A stretch of 48,651 nt of DNA from Clostridium drakei (GCF_000633595.2 NZ_JIBU02000043.1:1-48651); one strand, 5' to 3'; counted from the first letter of the stretch, positions 1 to 8,707 are shown. Translations and numbers: made by a program. The notes: generated by a model not told the origin, from the letters alone.

Positions 1-75
1 ATATATCAGCCGGAATACAGTTGAAAGTTACTTCGCTTACATATGCTTACGTCGTAATATTTTTATATTGTTAAA

Positions 76-1728
76 CTAATTGTCATTTGTTTTCTTCAAA
101 CATAGTGTTTTATTAACAAACTCTATTCCGTCTTCTTGATGAGAAATAATCATTAAAATATTACATATATCCCTTTCACTAAGTATCTTAAGAATAATTT
201 TTCTAGTTTCAGTATCCATATTGCTTGTTCCTTCATCTAAAATAATTACATCTTTTTTTGCAATGGTTGCTCTTAAGAAAGCAATGATTTGAGTTTGTCC
301 TCCTGATATTCCAATTCCATTTTGATTGATTTCAGTTTCCAGACCATTTTCAAAGCCCTGAATATATTTTTCTAAATTATATTTTTTGATTAGGGATACT
401 ACATCTTCCTTACTTTTATTAGTTTGTCCATATAGTATATTATCTAAAATACTACCTCTAAACAAAAATACATTTTGAGATACAACTCCTATTTTACTTC
501 TTATACTTCTTTTATCAATAAGAGAATATTTCTTATCATTTATAAAAATTTCACCTTCAGTTGGAGAATATAATCCTAAAATATTTTTAATCAATGTAGA
601 TTTACCTGTTCCATTCTCTCCTTTTATAAGAACTTTATCACCTTTATTCATTTTAAAATTTAATTTATCTATTATATTTTCACCATTTTCCTCATATTTA
701 AAGCTTAAATTTTCAATAGAAATACTATCTATGTTTTCATTTATTATTTCACATTTTTCTGTGTTCTCATCATTCATTTCTAAAAATTCTTGTGTTCTTT
801 CAATACTTACACACACAGGTTTCACAGTCATTCCCAAACTAGCAAAGCTTGATGTAGTTGCAAATATTTTATTCATGTATGCGATAAATGCAGTATATAT
901 TCCTATGGTTAATTGATTATTTAAAATAAATATTCCTGAAAATAATAATATTAAAATTGCTGCTAAATTATTTACTAAAAGTATATTCTCCATGAAAAAT
1001 AAGATTTGTTTACTTTGTTTTATACTACTTTTCACCATTTGGTTTAACTTATTCTTAAATTTTCTAAGTTGAATCTTTTTTCCATTCAATATCTTTATTT
1101 CTTCTATACCATTTAAAACTTCATAAGTTTCGCCACTTAAAACAGCTCCTGTTTCCAACATCAATTTTGTGCTTTCTGATAATTGATTTGATGAATGTCT
1201 TACAGTAAAAAAATATACTGGAACTATAATTATTACTATAATGGTTAGCTTATAGCTCAAAGTAATCATCATAATTAGTGCAAATATAAAGTCAAAAATA
1301 CTTAAAAATGTATTTATAAACATAGGTGAAAACAAACTTCCTATATTTCCACATTCAGATATCCTGCTAAGTATATATCCTTTTTCCTTCTTACCTAGAA
1401 AGCTCATGGGCAAATCTATTATTTTATCCATCATAGATACTCTGACTTCATTAACTACAGAATTTTGAACTTTTATAAAAATACTTTTTGAAAAAATACT
1501 TATTACATACCTTAACACATGTAATAAAATTAGCACAGCAATAATCTTATATAATTCTATATAACTTTTATGAGGTATTAAAACTTTATCTATTACATAT
1601 CCCATTAGATAAGGTACAGGGGTATACATAATTGAGCAAATAATCATTCCCGCTATACCTGCAAAAAAGTTGAATTTACATTTTTTAATATACCTACTTA
1701 GTTTTAATAAATTATTATAACCACCCAT
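76..1728 (-). CDS. ABC exporter, fused permease and ATPase
   Basis: Half-transporter of 550 aa that should work as a dimer in the membrane to export an unknown substrate (peptide, lipid or drug). An N-terminal exporter-type membrane domain (about residues 15-320) is followed by an ATPase domain with Walker A GENGTGKST (about 370-378), signature ISGGQTQ (474-480, a deviation from LSGGQ), Walker B VIILDE and the H-loop SHQ. A longer reading from a TTG at 1752 runs through the GAGGAGG ribosome binding site, so the ATG at 1728 is preferred. It is divergent from the GntR-ABC operon; the 147-nt gap carries that operon's promoter and operator. Substrate cannot be read from sequence. Confidence 0.9.
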   Translation of the reverse strand: MGGYNNLLKLSRYIKKCKFNFFAGIAGMIICSIMYTPVPYLMGYVIDKVLIPHKSYIELYKIIAVLILLHVLRYVISIFSKSIFIKVQNSVVNEVRVSMMDKIIDLPMSFLGKKEKGYILSRISECGNIGSLFSPMFINTFLSIFDFIFALIMMITLSYKLTIIVIIIVPVYFFTVRHSSNQLSESTKLMLETGAVLSGETYEVLNGIEEIKILNGKKIQLRKFKNKLNQMVKSSIKQSKQILFFMENILLVNNLAAILILLFSGIFILNNQLTIGIYTAFIAYMNKIFATTSSFASLGMTVKPVCVSIERTQEFLEMNDENTEKCEIINENIDSISIENLSFKYEENGENIIDKLNFKMNKGDKVLIKGENGTGKSTLIKNILGLYSPTEGEIFINDKKYSLIDKRSIRSKIGVVSQNVFLFRGSILDNILYGQTNKSKEDVVSLIKKYNLEKYIQGFENGLETEINQNGIGISGGQTQIIAFLRATIAKKDVIILDEGTSNMDTETRKIILKILSERDICNILMIISHQEDGIEFVNKTLCLKKTNDN

Positions 1729-1817
1729 ACTATTTATTTCCTCCTCTATCAATATCTTTCTAATAATAAAACTTTATTTTAAAATTAGCAAATTTATTAA
1801 ATTATTTTTTAATAATA

Positions 1818-1862
1818 TTGACATAACTGTTATAACTGTATATACTGTTTATACACAGTATA
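1818..1862 (+). promoter_or_regulatory. gntR promoter with overlapping palindromic operator
   Basis: A -35 box TTGACA (1818-1823) is followed after 17 nt by a -10 box TATACT (1841-1846). The -10 box is the start of an inverted repeat with arms TATACTGT (1841-1848) and ACAGTATA (1855-1862). A dimeric repressor on this site would block RNA polymerase, which fits autoregulation by the GntR protein encoded just downstream. Confidence 0.75.
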
Positions 1863-1899
1863 TTATATATGCACACTCTTTTGCAAGGAGAATTTTACT

Positions 1900-2280
1900 A
1901 TGAATATAATTATTTCAAACTCAGTTGGTGAACCAATATATGAACAAATTACGAAACAAATAAAAAATCTTATTTTTAACGGTGCTCTTTGTGAAGGTGA
2001 TCCTTTACCATCTATAAGAAACCTAGCACAAGAATTAAAAATAAGTGTTATTACTACAAAACGAGCCTATGAAGAACTGGAACGAGATGGATTTATTGAA
2101 ACTATTCCTGGAAAAGGCTCATATGTTGCTGGACAAAACAAGGAGTTGATAAAAGAGAAAAGAATAAAGCTTATTGAAGATAAGCTTTTAGAAGTCCTTG
2201 AAGAAAGTAAACTTTTAGGTCTGTCATTAAATGATTTAAAAGAAATGCTAGAAATATTATCTGATACTTCACGCAATTAA
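1900..2280 (+). CDS. GntR family regulator, YtrA type
   Basis: Short 126-aa regulator. It is almost entirely the GntR winged-helix domain (about residues 8-77, with PIYEQI near the start, PLPSIRNLAQEL and GFIETIPGKGSYV), with only a short C-terminal tail of about 45 residues for dimerisation. This is the YtrA-subfamily architecture, which typically controls an adjacent ABC transporter operon in response to cell-envelope stress or antibiotics. AAGGAG lies upstream of the ATG. The next two genes are an ABC ATPase and a membrane protein, as expected. Confidence 0.92.
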   Translation: MNIIISNSVGEPIYEQITKQIKNLIFNGALCEGDPLPSIRNLAQELKISVITTKRAYEELERDGFIETIPGKGSYVAGQNKELIKEKRIKLIEDKLLEVLEESKLLGLSLNDLKEMLEILSDTSRN

Positions 2281-2315
2281 CTATATTATAATGATACTAA
2301 TTATGGAGGGTTAAT

Positions 2316-3173
2316 ATGAGTAATATCTTAGAAATTAAAAATTTAAGAAAAGAATACAAGGGTTTTACATTAGAAAATATAAGCTTTAATTTAGAAAAAG
2401 GCTTTATTATGGGCTTTATAGGTCCAAATGGAGCTGGTAAGAGTACTACTATAAAGCTTATTATGAATTTAATTAAAAGAAATTCTGGTGAAATAAAAAT
2501 CTTTGGACTTGATAATATTAAATATGAAAAAGATATAAAACAAAAAATAGGTTTTGTTTATGATGAAAATTATTTTTATGAAGAATTAACTTTAATAGAG
2601 ATGAAAAATTTAATAGCTCCTTTTTATAAAAATTGGGATAACAAAACTTTTAATAAATATATCTCAGATTTTAATTTACCTATAAAGAAAAAAATTAAAG
2701 AATTATCAAAGGGAATGAAAATGAAATATTCTCTTGCTATCGCACTTTCTCACAGTGCAGAATTTATTATTATGGATGAACCTACTTCTGGTCTTGACCC
2801 GATTTTCAGAAGTGAAATGCTGGATATTCTCTATTCAATAATACAGGATGAAAATAAAGGAATACTCTTTTCTACACATATTACTACAGATTTAGAAAAG
2901 GTTGCAGATTATATAACTTTTTTAAATAAAGGAAAGATAATATTTTCTGATACAAAAGATAATATTCTTGAAAACTACAACATTATAAAAGGTGATAAAT
3001 CTCTTTTAGACAGCGATACAAAAAAAGAATTTATTGGCATAAGAGAAAATTCCTTTGGATTTGAAGCTTTAACTAATAAAACTGAAAATATTAAAAGACT
3101 ATTTAAAAATAATGCTTTAATTGAAAAAGCTACTTTAGAAGATATTATGGTTTATACAGTAAAGGGGGTATAA
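2316..3173 (+). CDS. ABC transporter ATP-binding protein (YtrB/BcrA-like)
   Basis: ATPase subunit of 285 aa, with Walker A GPNGAGKST at residues 36-44, an LSKGMK signature, Walker B IIMDEP followed by TSGLDP, and an STH switch histidine. The C-terminal 70 residues are the variable extension seen in drug/bacitracin-type ABC-2 ATPases. GGAGG precedes the ATG. It lies 35 nt after gntR and 2 nt before the permease, so the three are one operon. Probably energises the next gene's membrane subunit. Confidence 0.92.
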   Translation: MSNILEIKNLRKEYKGFTLENISFNLEKGFIMGFIGPNGAGKSTTIKLIMNLIKRNSGEIKIFGLDNIKYEKDIKQKIGFVYDENYFYEELTLIEMKNLIAPFYKNWDNKTFNKYISDFNLPIKKKIKELSKGMKMKYSLAIALSHSAEFIIMDEPTSGLDPIFRSEMLDILYSIIQDENKGILFSTHITTDLEKVADYITFLNKGKIIFSDTKDNILENYNIIKGDKSLLDSDTKKEFIGIRENSFGFEALTNKTENIKRLFKNNALIEKATLEDIMVYTVKGV

Positions 3174-3175
3174 AA

Positions 3176-3817
3176 ATGTTAAATTTAGTTTTAAAAGATG
3201 TCCTTATTCAAAAAAAATATTTAATTGTTTCTGTTTTATATGCTTTTTTATTTTCTTTGTGTTTTAAATCGAACCCTTCTATGGTATTTAACATGGTTCC
3301 AACTATGATCGCATATCTACTTATAGGTGGTGCTTGCGCTTTTGATGATAAAAATAAATCTGACATAATGTTAAATAGCTTACCTGTAAATAGAGTTAAC
3401 TTAGTTATATCAAAATATATATCTTCATTTCTTTTTATATTTATAGGGATACTTTTATCATTCATTTTTACAACTATATTAAGTTTTGCTGGTTTTTTTC
3501 ATATTGGTAGACTGATGAATTTGGAAGACATTTTTGGTGCTAGTATTGCCACTTTAATTATAAGTTGCTTATACCTTCCTTTATTTTTTAAATTTGATTA
3601 TAAAAAATCAAAATATTTCCTTATGGCTTTATTCCTTTTTGTTTTAAGTTCTGCAACTATTTTTACTAATACTATAAAACTTCACATAAGTTTTGTAACT
3701 TATTTAAATAGTCAACCTGATTGGTTAGTAACTTGTTTTATTATTGTACTAGGACTTATACTGTTACTTATTTCCATACTTATCTCAATAAAATTTTACA
3801 TTAATAAAGATTTATAA
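3176..3817 (+). CDS. ABC-2 type permease
   Basis: Membrane protein of 213 aa with about six hydrophobic segments and the DDKNKSDIMLNSLPVNRVNLVISKY stretch (written here only to mark it; it lies at about residues 57-81) typical of ABC-2 permeases linked to YtrA regulators: a Pro-containing loop after the second membrane segment. It starts 2 nt after the ATPase with AAAGGGGG as ribosome binding site. It should form the membrane half of an exporter with the preceding ATPase. A terminator follows at 3870. Confidence 0.85.
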   Translation: MLNLVLKDVLIQKKYLIVSVLYAFLFSLCFKSNPSMVFNMVPTMIAYLLIGGACAFDDKNKSDIMLNSLPVNRVNLVISKYISSFLFIFIGILLSFIFTTILSFAGFFHIGRLMNLEDIFGASIATLIISCLYLPLFFKFDYKKSKYFLMALFLFVLSSATIFTNTIKLHISFVTYLNSQPDWLVTCFIIVLGLILLLISILISIKFYINKDL

Positions 3818-3869
3818 ATAAAGCTTTTTAATATTACACTATTATTAAAACTATTGGAATAATTAAAAG

Positions 3870-3910
3870 AAGTATAATCTTAAAAATAAAATTCAAGATT
3901 ATACTTTTTT
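3870..3910 (+). terminator. rho-independent terminator of the gntR-ABC operon
   Basis: Stem AAGTATAATCTT (3870-3881) pairs with AAGATTATACTT (3895-3906), followed by a T run. It sits 53 nt after the permease stop. Confidence 0.85.
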
Positions 3911-3946
3911 ATTAAGAATCACTTCTAAATTGCCATTCAATATTTT

Positions 3947-4048
3947 TTATAGACACTTTACTAAGGAAATAAAATATTCTGCTATAAGAAAAATACCTAT
4001 TCCTATGCATATAATAAATAACACAATAGCACTTTTCCTATTATTCAT
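3947..4048 (-). CDS. 33-aa single-pass membrane protein
   Basis: Tiny ORF with an ATG at 4048 and AAGGTGG about 9 nt upstream. It begins MNNRKSA, then has an unbroken hydrophobic run of about 16 residues (IVLFIICIGIGIFLIA), then EYFISLVKCL. Positive inside end and a single membrane span are clear. No family recognised. Two similar-sized membrane ORFs lie at 7646-7741 and 8429-8545. Expression is unproven; a spurious ORF is possible. Confidence 0.5.
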   Translation of the reverse strand: MNNRKSAIVLFIICIGIGIFLIAEYFISLVKCL

Positions 4049-4100
4049 AAACAACAATCCACCTTCGTATATTTAACTCTCATATTAGAATTTCAAAGAC

Positions 4101-4469
4101 TTATACAACATACTTTAATGATGTAAACATATAAGGTATATAGCTAACATGTCTTTTATAAAATAATGGTGATGCTGGATCTAATAACTCGGTGCTAAAT
4201 TTACCAAATGCATAAAGACCAAAGGAAAATATCAATACTACCATTATTAGAAAAATACTTAAAATATCAAACTTTACTACAGAATCACTTTTTAATGAAT
4301 AGTATCTATAAATTAAAACTTCTACGCCTAATGATATTAATGCTAATGGCCAAAACTTAACAATAGTAAAATTAATCGGAAAGTTAAAAATATTTATTAA
4401 AAGATATAATACCCCAACAATTATAAATACTCCACCTAGCGTTAAAGTTCCTACTCTTCTTCCTTGCAT
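4101..4469 (-). CDS. Small membrane protein, LiaI/LiaF-like (DUF5668-like)
   Basis: A 122-aa protein. The first 55 residues carry two hydrophobic helices with the GxxFIxxGxxxLL and FWPLALISLGVEVL pattern of the LiaI-LiaF-like membrane domain, and a third helix lies at about 68-88. AGGTGAAG precedes the ATG. The first 19 nt overlap the end of the upstream gene, so the two are translationally coupled. The family is linked to envelope stress sensing, but no specific function can be given. Confidence 0.65.
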   Translation of the reverse strand: MQGRRVGTLTLGGVFIIVGVLYLLINIFNFPINFTIVKFWPLALISLGVEVLIYRYYSLKSDSVVKFDILSIFLIMVVLIFSFGLYAFGKFSTELLDPASPLFYKRHVSYIPYMFTSLKYVV

Positions 4470-4966
4470 TTTTCTTCACCTGCCTTTAGATAAAAGACCT
4501 TTTTTTTTCTTAAAAGAAATAATCCTAAAACAATGAAGAAAGCAGATGTTCCAACACATTTTATATATCTTATTACTGAATAATCGATATAGCTACTTGC
4601 TAATGGAACTATTATATTATTAATTAATGCCAATATACCTACAATAATTAAAAAATATCCAATATATTTTTCCATAGATCTGTTTCCTAAAAAATCTTCC
4701 TTATGCTTCATATTAGAAAATATTTTTAAATTTGAATCCACTAAAGGTTCTTCACTCATAGCTTTTGATCTTACATCAAAAATACTATAGAACCATATTA
4801 TTGGTAAAAAAACACCTAAAAACTCCAAACCAATACTAGAACTTAAAAAAATAGTAAAGAAAAATAGCATCATAAGCTCGATTCCTTGTTTTGTAAGTCC
4901 TAAATACATATGTCCTGCTCCTGGTAACATAGCAAAGAAGGTTGCCATACTTTTTGAATTTTTCAC
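4451..4966 (-). CDS. Multi-pass membrane protein, TM2-like N terminus
   Basis: A 171-aa protein with a GTG start at 4966 and AAGGAG about 10 nt upstream. The N terminus (AMLPGAGHMYLGLTKQG) matches the glycine-rich turn of small TM2-type proteins. Hydrophobic segments lie at about residues 8-22, 30-60, 98-118 and 130-150. The last helix is again followed by a short charged tail (KCKEEE). Overlaps the next gene by 19 nt. Function unknown; the pair is probably a membrane complex or envelope-stress component. Confidence 0.65.
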   Translation of the reverse strand: MKNSKSMATFFAMLPGAGHMYLGLTKQGIELMMLFFFTIFLSSSIGLEFLGVFLPIIWFYSIFDVRSKAMSEEPLVDSNLKIFSNMKHKEDFLGNRSMEKYIGYFLIIVGILALINNIIVPLASSYIDYSVIRYIKCVGTSAFFIVLGLFLLRKKKVFYLKAGEEKCKEEE

Positions 4967-5183
4967 GATATATACACTCCTTATTATTTAAACTTTATTA
5001 TGTATTCATTGTATATTATAAATCTTAAAATAAAGCTTTATAGTTTCTTAATATTTTCTTAATATTAGAGAAATGTAAATTATTGAACAAATCTTATTTA
5101 CAAAAATTACATAAACAATCAATTAAAAATTCACATATTTTTGTTATTATAAGAATTATAATAACAAATTAGGGAGTGAAAAA

Positions 5184-5735
5184 ATGGATAAAGAAGGTAA
5201 ATTGAATAAAAGTAATTTTATGAAAGAAGCTAAAGATCTAGTATTTGTTATAGTAACTGCTTTAATTATGGCTTTGCTAATTCATAGTTATGTTTTTGCA
5301 AGAGTTGATGTAGATGGACCATCTATGCAATCAACTCTTCATAATAAAGATGTTCTGTTTATTGAAAAAGTAAGTACAGAAATGAAAAAAGTTAAAAGAG
5401 GGGATATAGTAGTATTTGATTCTAAAGACGCTAATGGATCTAATTACATTAAAAGAGTCATTGGTATAGAAAATGATAAAATAGAATTAAAAGATGGTAA
5501 AGTATATTTAAATGATCAAGAACTTAATGAACCTTATCTAGATCCTCAAGCAGTTACACAACCTCTTACTTCTCAAACAAAGTTTACAGTTCCTAAAGGC
5601 TGCATATTTGTGCTTGGAGACAATAGAACCAACAGCACTGATAGTAGAATATTAGGACCAATCAACTTAAATGATGTAAAAGGACATGCTATTGTAAGAA
5701 TTTTCCCATTTAATAAATTAAAAAACTTTTTTTAA
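5184..5735 (+). CDS. lepB: Signal peptidase I
   Basis: Cleaves signal peptides from secreted preproteins at the outer face of the membrane. 183 aa with one N-terminal membrane anchor (about residues 18-36), the catalytic Ser47 in GPSMQSTL, the general-base Lys90 in YIKRVIG, and box E GDNRTNSTDSR. Size and single anchor fit the Gram-positive SipS/LepB type. GGGAG precedes the ATG. Monocistronic, with its own terminator. Confidence 0.95.
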   Translation: MDKEGKLNKSNFMKEAKDLVFVIVTALIMALLIHSYVFARVDVDGPSMQSTLHNKDVLFIEKVSTEMKKVKRGDIVVFDSKDANGSNYIKRVIGIENDKIELKDGKVYLNDQELNEPYLDPQAVTQPLTSQTKFTVPKGCIFVLGDNRTNSTDSRILGPINLNDVKGHAIVRIFPFNKLKNFF

Positions 5736-5747
5736 AGATATTAATAA

Positions 5748-5822
5748 AAAAAGGCTGTTACACTAAGGAGTTTATATACAGTATATTTTGATATTTATCC
5801 TTAATGCAACAGCTTCTTTTTA
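5748..5822 (+). terminator. Terminator after lepB
   Basis: A long imperfect hairpin. AAGGCTGTT near 5751 pairs with AACAGCTT near 5809 and is extended inwards by TAAGGA/TCCTTA; TTCTTTTTA follows. Confidence 0.65.
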
Positions 5823-5933
5823 GCTATACTAACTATTAAAATTTTTCATAGTGCATATACTAGCTATAAACTCAATATAAGTAATTTTTAATGATAAACT
5901 TAAAAATATAAATACAATATGGAGGAATACACT

Positions 5934-6674
5934 ATGAAAACAACGAATAAAACAGTATTGATGTCAGTTTTATTTCTATCTATCATCTTTATATTATTCA
6001 ACTATACTATACCAATAAATTTTTACAATAATGTTAAAGCCTCACCAAGTTCTATGGAGGAAAAAATTATATATTTAACTTTTGATGATGGTCCTAGTAC
6101 TAATGTAACAAATAAAATGTTAGATATTTTAAAACAACAAAATGTAAAAGCTACTTTTTTTGTGGTTGGCTACAAAATAAATGGTCGTGAAGATATTTTA
6201 AAAAGAATGTATAACGAAGGTCACAGCATAGGATTACATACATATACTCATGAATATAAAAAGATTTATGCAAGTGATAAAGATTTTATAAACGAAATGA
6301 ATGAAACTTCTATGGAAATAAAAAAAGTACTTAATATAGAACCTAAAATAATAAGATTTCCTTCTGGAAGTAAAAAGCACTTAACTAAAAATCTTCTAGA
6401 AAAATTACATGCTGAAAATTATAAAATATATGATTGGAATTTATGTACTTCTGATGGAATTAATTATCATATTAAACCAAATAAATTATATAGAGAAGCT
6501 ACACAAAAATGTATTAATCCTAACAAAATATTTTTACTCATGCACTGTGATGCAAACAATAAAAGCACCTGTAATTGCTTAGACTCTGTGATACTATACT
6601 ACAAAAATTTAGGCTATCATTTTAAACCTATTACTCCAGATACACCTGAATACTATTTTAGAATAAAAAATTAA
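5934..6674 (+). CDS. Polysaccharide deacetylase (NodB domain)
   Basis: Carbohydrate esterase 4 enzyme of 246 aa, expected to remove N-acetyl groups from peptidoglycan or another wall glycan. An N-terminal signal anchor (about 7-25) is followed by the NodB domain: TFDDGP (Asp51/Asp52), the metal-binding HTYTH (His102, His106), RFPSG, and LMHCD near the end. An ATG at 5919 overlaps the GGAGG at 5921-5925, so the start with that site 8 nt upstream (5934) is chosen. Confidence 0.9.
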   Translation: MKTTNKTVLMSVLFLSIIFILFNYTIPINFYNNVKASPSSMEEKIIYLTFDDGPSTNVTNKMLDILKQQNVKATFFVVGYKINGREDILKRMYNEGHSIGLHTYTHEYKKIYASDKDFINEMNETSMEIKKVLNIEPKIIRFPSGSKKHLTKNLLEKLHAENYKIYDWNLCTSDGINYHIKPNKLYREATQKCINPNKIFLLMHCDANNKSTCNCLDSVILYYKNLGYHFKPITPDTPEYYFRIKN

Positions 6675-6732
6675 AGGTTAATATCCTATATAACAAAATA
6701 AGTTAACTGTTAAATTACAGCTAACTTATTTT

Positions 6733-7377
6733 TTAATAATTTAAGATTCTTTTTATTTCTTTTGATATATTATAAAATGCTTTTTCATCTTTTCCATCTA
6801 ATGCACCATCTACTAACGCATAAAGTGTGCTTAAATATAATTCGTCTCTTTCTTTTTTACTCAATGGATTAATCAAAAACCCCATCTCATAACCTAAAGA
6901 ACTCATAGTTTCCTTACCTTCATAAATGCTTTCTAAAACATTTATATAAGTTAATAATTCCTTTTTTAACAGTGTAAAAAATATTCTATTCAAAGAATTT
7001 TGTTTATGCTTTACAGAACATATTTTAACATGATCCTTATCAAGAAAACTTAAAATTATTTCACATTTAGGTTCTACAGTAAAACTCTTTTCTAAATTTA
7101 ATTGATTATTTACCGTACCAATAGTAAAGTTAGTTAAAAAATTTATATATTGTTTAAAAATTTTCTTAGTAAAACTATAGCTATTTGAATAAGTTTTACC
7201 GTTATTATTCTTTTTAAATGATATATTGTAAGTATCTTTCCCACTAACATATTTTTCTATAGAAGCAACCATAAAATCTGTTGACTTATTTAATGTTCTT
7301 TTTGGTATGAATTTTGTGCCATATGCAAAGCTGTCGTTTTTATTATTTTCATATAATACAAAATTATTGATTTTCAT
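6733..7377 (-). CDS. Unrecognised protein, 214 aa
   Basis: No family recognised. The protein is soluble-looking, lysine- and asparagine-rich, with no signal peptide, membrane span or metal motif. The C-terminal third (LSKKERDELYLSTLYALVDGALDGKDEKAF) is predicted helical and looks like an IDEAL-type acidic-helix region, while the first half is beta-rich. A longer reading starts at 7392, but its ATGGGGAG contains the ribosome binding site for the ATG at 7377. Monocistronic, convergent with the deacetylase. Confidence 0.7.
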   Translation of the reverse strand: MKINNFVLYENNKNDSFAYGTKFIPKRTLNKSTDFMVASIEKYVSGKDTYNISFKKNNNGKTYSNSYSFTKKIFKQYINFLTNFTIGTVNNQLNLEKSFTVEPKCEIILSFLDKDHVKICSVKHKQNSLNRIFFTLLKKELLTYINVLESIYEGKETMSSLGYEMGFLINPLSKKERDELYLSTLYALVDGALDGKDEKAFYNISKEIKRILNY

Positions 7378-7454
7378 AAAACAACTCCCCATTTATATAA
7401 ATATATATTTCATTATAATCGAAAAAAGTCGTTTTATGCTGTTATGCATAATAT

Positions 7455-7493
7455 TAAAAAAATTAAAAAAATAAGGCTTTAATCACCTTATTT
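7455..7493 (-). terminator. Strong minus-strand terminator
   Basis: On the minus strand AATAAGG pairs with CCTTATT (7470-7492), and a long T-rich tract follows (A run at 7455-7470 on the plus strand). No sizeable gene ends here. It would terminate a transcript covering the 31-aa ORF at 7646-7741. Confidence 0.7.
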
Positions 7494-7645
7494 CAATAAC
7501 AAACTAAATACAAGTAAATTTTTCTAATTATTTATTATAACCAATACTCCTTTACAAAAAACTCCTAGGAAAATTAATACATTAATCTAAGTTGAAAAAT
7601 TTCAGCTTAATTAAACTTGTTTCAATAGCTTATCTAAATATCTAA

Positions 7646-7741
7646 CTACTTTCTCTTAAAAAAAGCAAATGCTCCCATAATGGCTATCATCAATGAAAAT
7701 ACAGCAATAGTAATTGATGTTTTTGTTCCTAATTTTTTCAA
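7646..7741 (-). CDS. 31-aa single-pass membrane peptide
   Basis: TTG start at 7741 with GGAGGTG about 6 nt upstream. It begins MKKLGTKTS, has a 19-residue hydrophobic helix (ITIAVFSLMIAIMGAFAFF), and ends in KRK. Basic residues at both ends of one helix resemble type I toxin peptides and other small stress membrane proteins. A strong terminator lies 150 nt downstream on the same strand. No family assigned. Confidence 0.55.
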   Translation of the reverse strand: MKKLGTKTSITIAVFSLMIAIMGAFAFFKRK

Positions 7742-7975
7742 ATAAATTCACCTCCGCAAATTTAACTAAAATATTTTGATTTTTATCTTTTTACATATTT
7801 TTCGATTAATTCTGTTAATTTATATAATTAAATTATAATATGCATTTATACAACTTTCAATACTTATATGTAGCTTTAATTTTGTAATATAAAGAAAAAA
7901 CATGACTTACTATAAGCAAGCCATGACTTTACAAAATTCATCATATTTTTAATTCATTAAATTATTTTTGAAATA

Positions 7976-7998
7976 AAAAAATAAGCAATACTTACTAT
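7976..7998 (-). terminator. Terminator of the tRNA operon
   Basis: Short hairpin TAAG/CTTA followed on the minus strand by TTATTTTTTT, 17 nt beyond the tRNA-Leu 3' end. Confidence 0.5.
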
Positions 7999-8014
7999 CA
8001 CTCATCTAAATAAT

Positions 8015-8098
8015 TGGTGCAGGTGAAGGGAGTCGAACCCCCACGCCGTTGGCGCTAGATCCTAAGTCTAGTGCGTCTGCCAATTCCGCCACACCTGC
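8015..8098 (-). tRNA. tRNA-Leu (UAG)
   Basis: Acceptor GCAGGTG pairs with CACCTGC, discriminator A, and CCA encoded in the DNA. Anticodon stem CTAGA/TCTAG encloses the loop CTTAGGA, giving anticodon TAG. A long variable arm (GCCAACGGCGT) and T-loop GGTTCGACTCC are present, as required for a class II leucine tRNA. 84 nt. Last gene of the three-tRNA operon. Confidence 0.97.
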
Positions 8099-8118
8099 AT
8101 TTATTATATAATTTATTT

Positions 8119-8194
8119 TGGTGGCTTACCGGGGAATCGAACCCCGGACAACATGATTAAAAGTCATGTGCTCTACCAACTGAGCTAGTAAACC
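8119..8194 (-). tRNA. tRNA-Lys (UUU)
   Basis: 76-nt cloverleaf with CCA encoded. D-arm AGCTCAGTTGGTAGAGC, anticodon stem CATGA/TCATG around loop CTTTTAA (anticodon TTT), and T-arm CCGGGGTTCGATTCCCCGG. Second gene of the operon. Confidence 0.97.
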
Positions 8195-8196
8195 AA

Positions 8197-8271
8197 TGGC
8201 TGGGATGGCAGGATTTGAACCTACGCATGTAGCAGTCAAAGTGCTATGCCTTACCGCTTGGCGACACCCCA
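8197..8271 (-). tRNA. tRNA-Gln (UUG)
   Basis: 75-nt cloverleaf. Acceptor TGGGGTG/CATCCCA, discriminator G, CCA encoded. Anticodon stem TAGCA/TGCTA around loop CTTTGAC gives anticodon TTG. Only 2 nt separate it from tRNA-Lys, so both come from one precursor. Confidence 0.97.
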
Positions 8272-8305
8272 ATTTGTATTGTGCATTTCCTTAGCACAGT
8301 TATTA

Positions 8306-8334
8306 ATTATACTGGCAAACATATAATTTGTCAA
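8306..8334 (-). promoter_or_regulatory. Consensus promoter of the tRNA operon
   Basis: On the minus strand TTGACA (8329-8334) and TATAAT (8306-8311) are separated by exactly 17 nt, a perfect housekeeping promoter about 35 nt before tRNA-Gln. Confidence 0.9.
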
Positions 8335-8428
8335 CAGTTTTTTGCATTTTTTTATTATATTTTCTATTATGCATTCTTTTCTACAAATTAGGCACTTTTG
8401 TAACTTAAATTGCAATACTAATAAATTA

Positions 8429-8545
8429 TTAATTTATTATCCAATGTATTACTTTAGGTGAATTTATTAATATGGTTAATATAAAGGGAAATAGCATTGC
8501 AGCTGCCACAATAACCCATATTATTTTGATTGTTGCCTTTTTCAA
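8429..8545 (-). CDS. 38-aa single-pass membrane peptide
   Basis: TTG start at 8545 with AGAAGG 8 nt upstream. It begins MKKATIK, followed by a hydrophobic helix (IIWVIVAAAMLFPFILTILI) and NSPKVIHWIIN. Same orientation, start-codon type and MKK opening as the 31-aa ORF at 7646-7741, though the helices are not obviously homologous. It lies upstream of the tRNA promoter. Function unknown. Confidence 0.5.
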   Translation of the reverse strand: MKKATIKIIWVIVAAAMLFPFILTILINSPKVIHWIIN

Positions 8546-8678
8546 ATTACATACCTTCTTTCTTATTTATCCATTTTATAACTATAATACATTCTAGATA
8601 TTTACAATTAATGAATTTATTATAAAATTTTTATTAGTTTTATTGCAAATAAACACAAAAAAATTTTTAATTTTGGCA

Positions 8679-8707
8679 TGGACGTTTCTAAAAATAAATA
8701 CTATAAT
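8679..8707 (+). promoter_or_regulatory. Likely promoter of the QueL-like/queT operon
   Basis: TATAAT at 8702-8707 lies 17 nt after TGGACG (8679-8684, four matches to TTGACA). Transcription would start about 45 nt before the riboswitch hairpin. Confidence 0.55.

Noticed and set aside
1-75. Possible end of another gene or repeat
   Set aside because: Only 75 nt before the exporter stop; some inverted bits (GTAAGC) but no full element or ORF can be supported.
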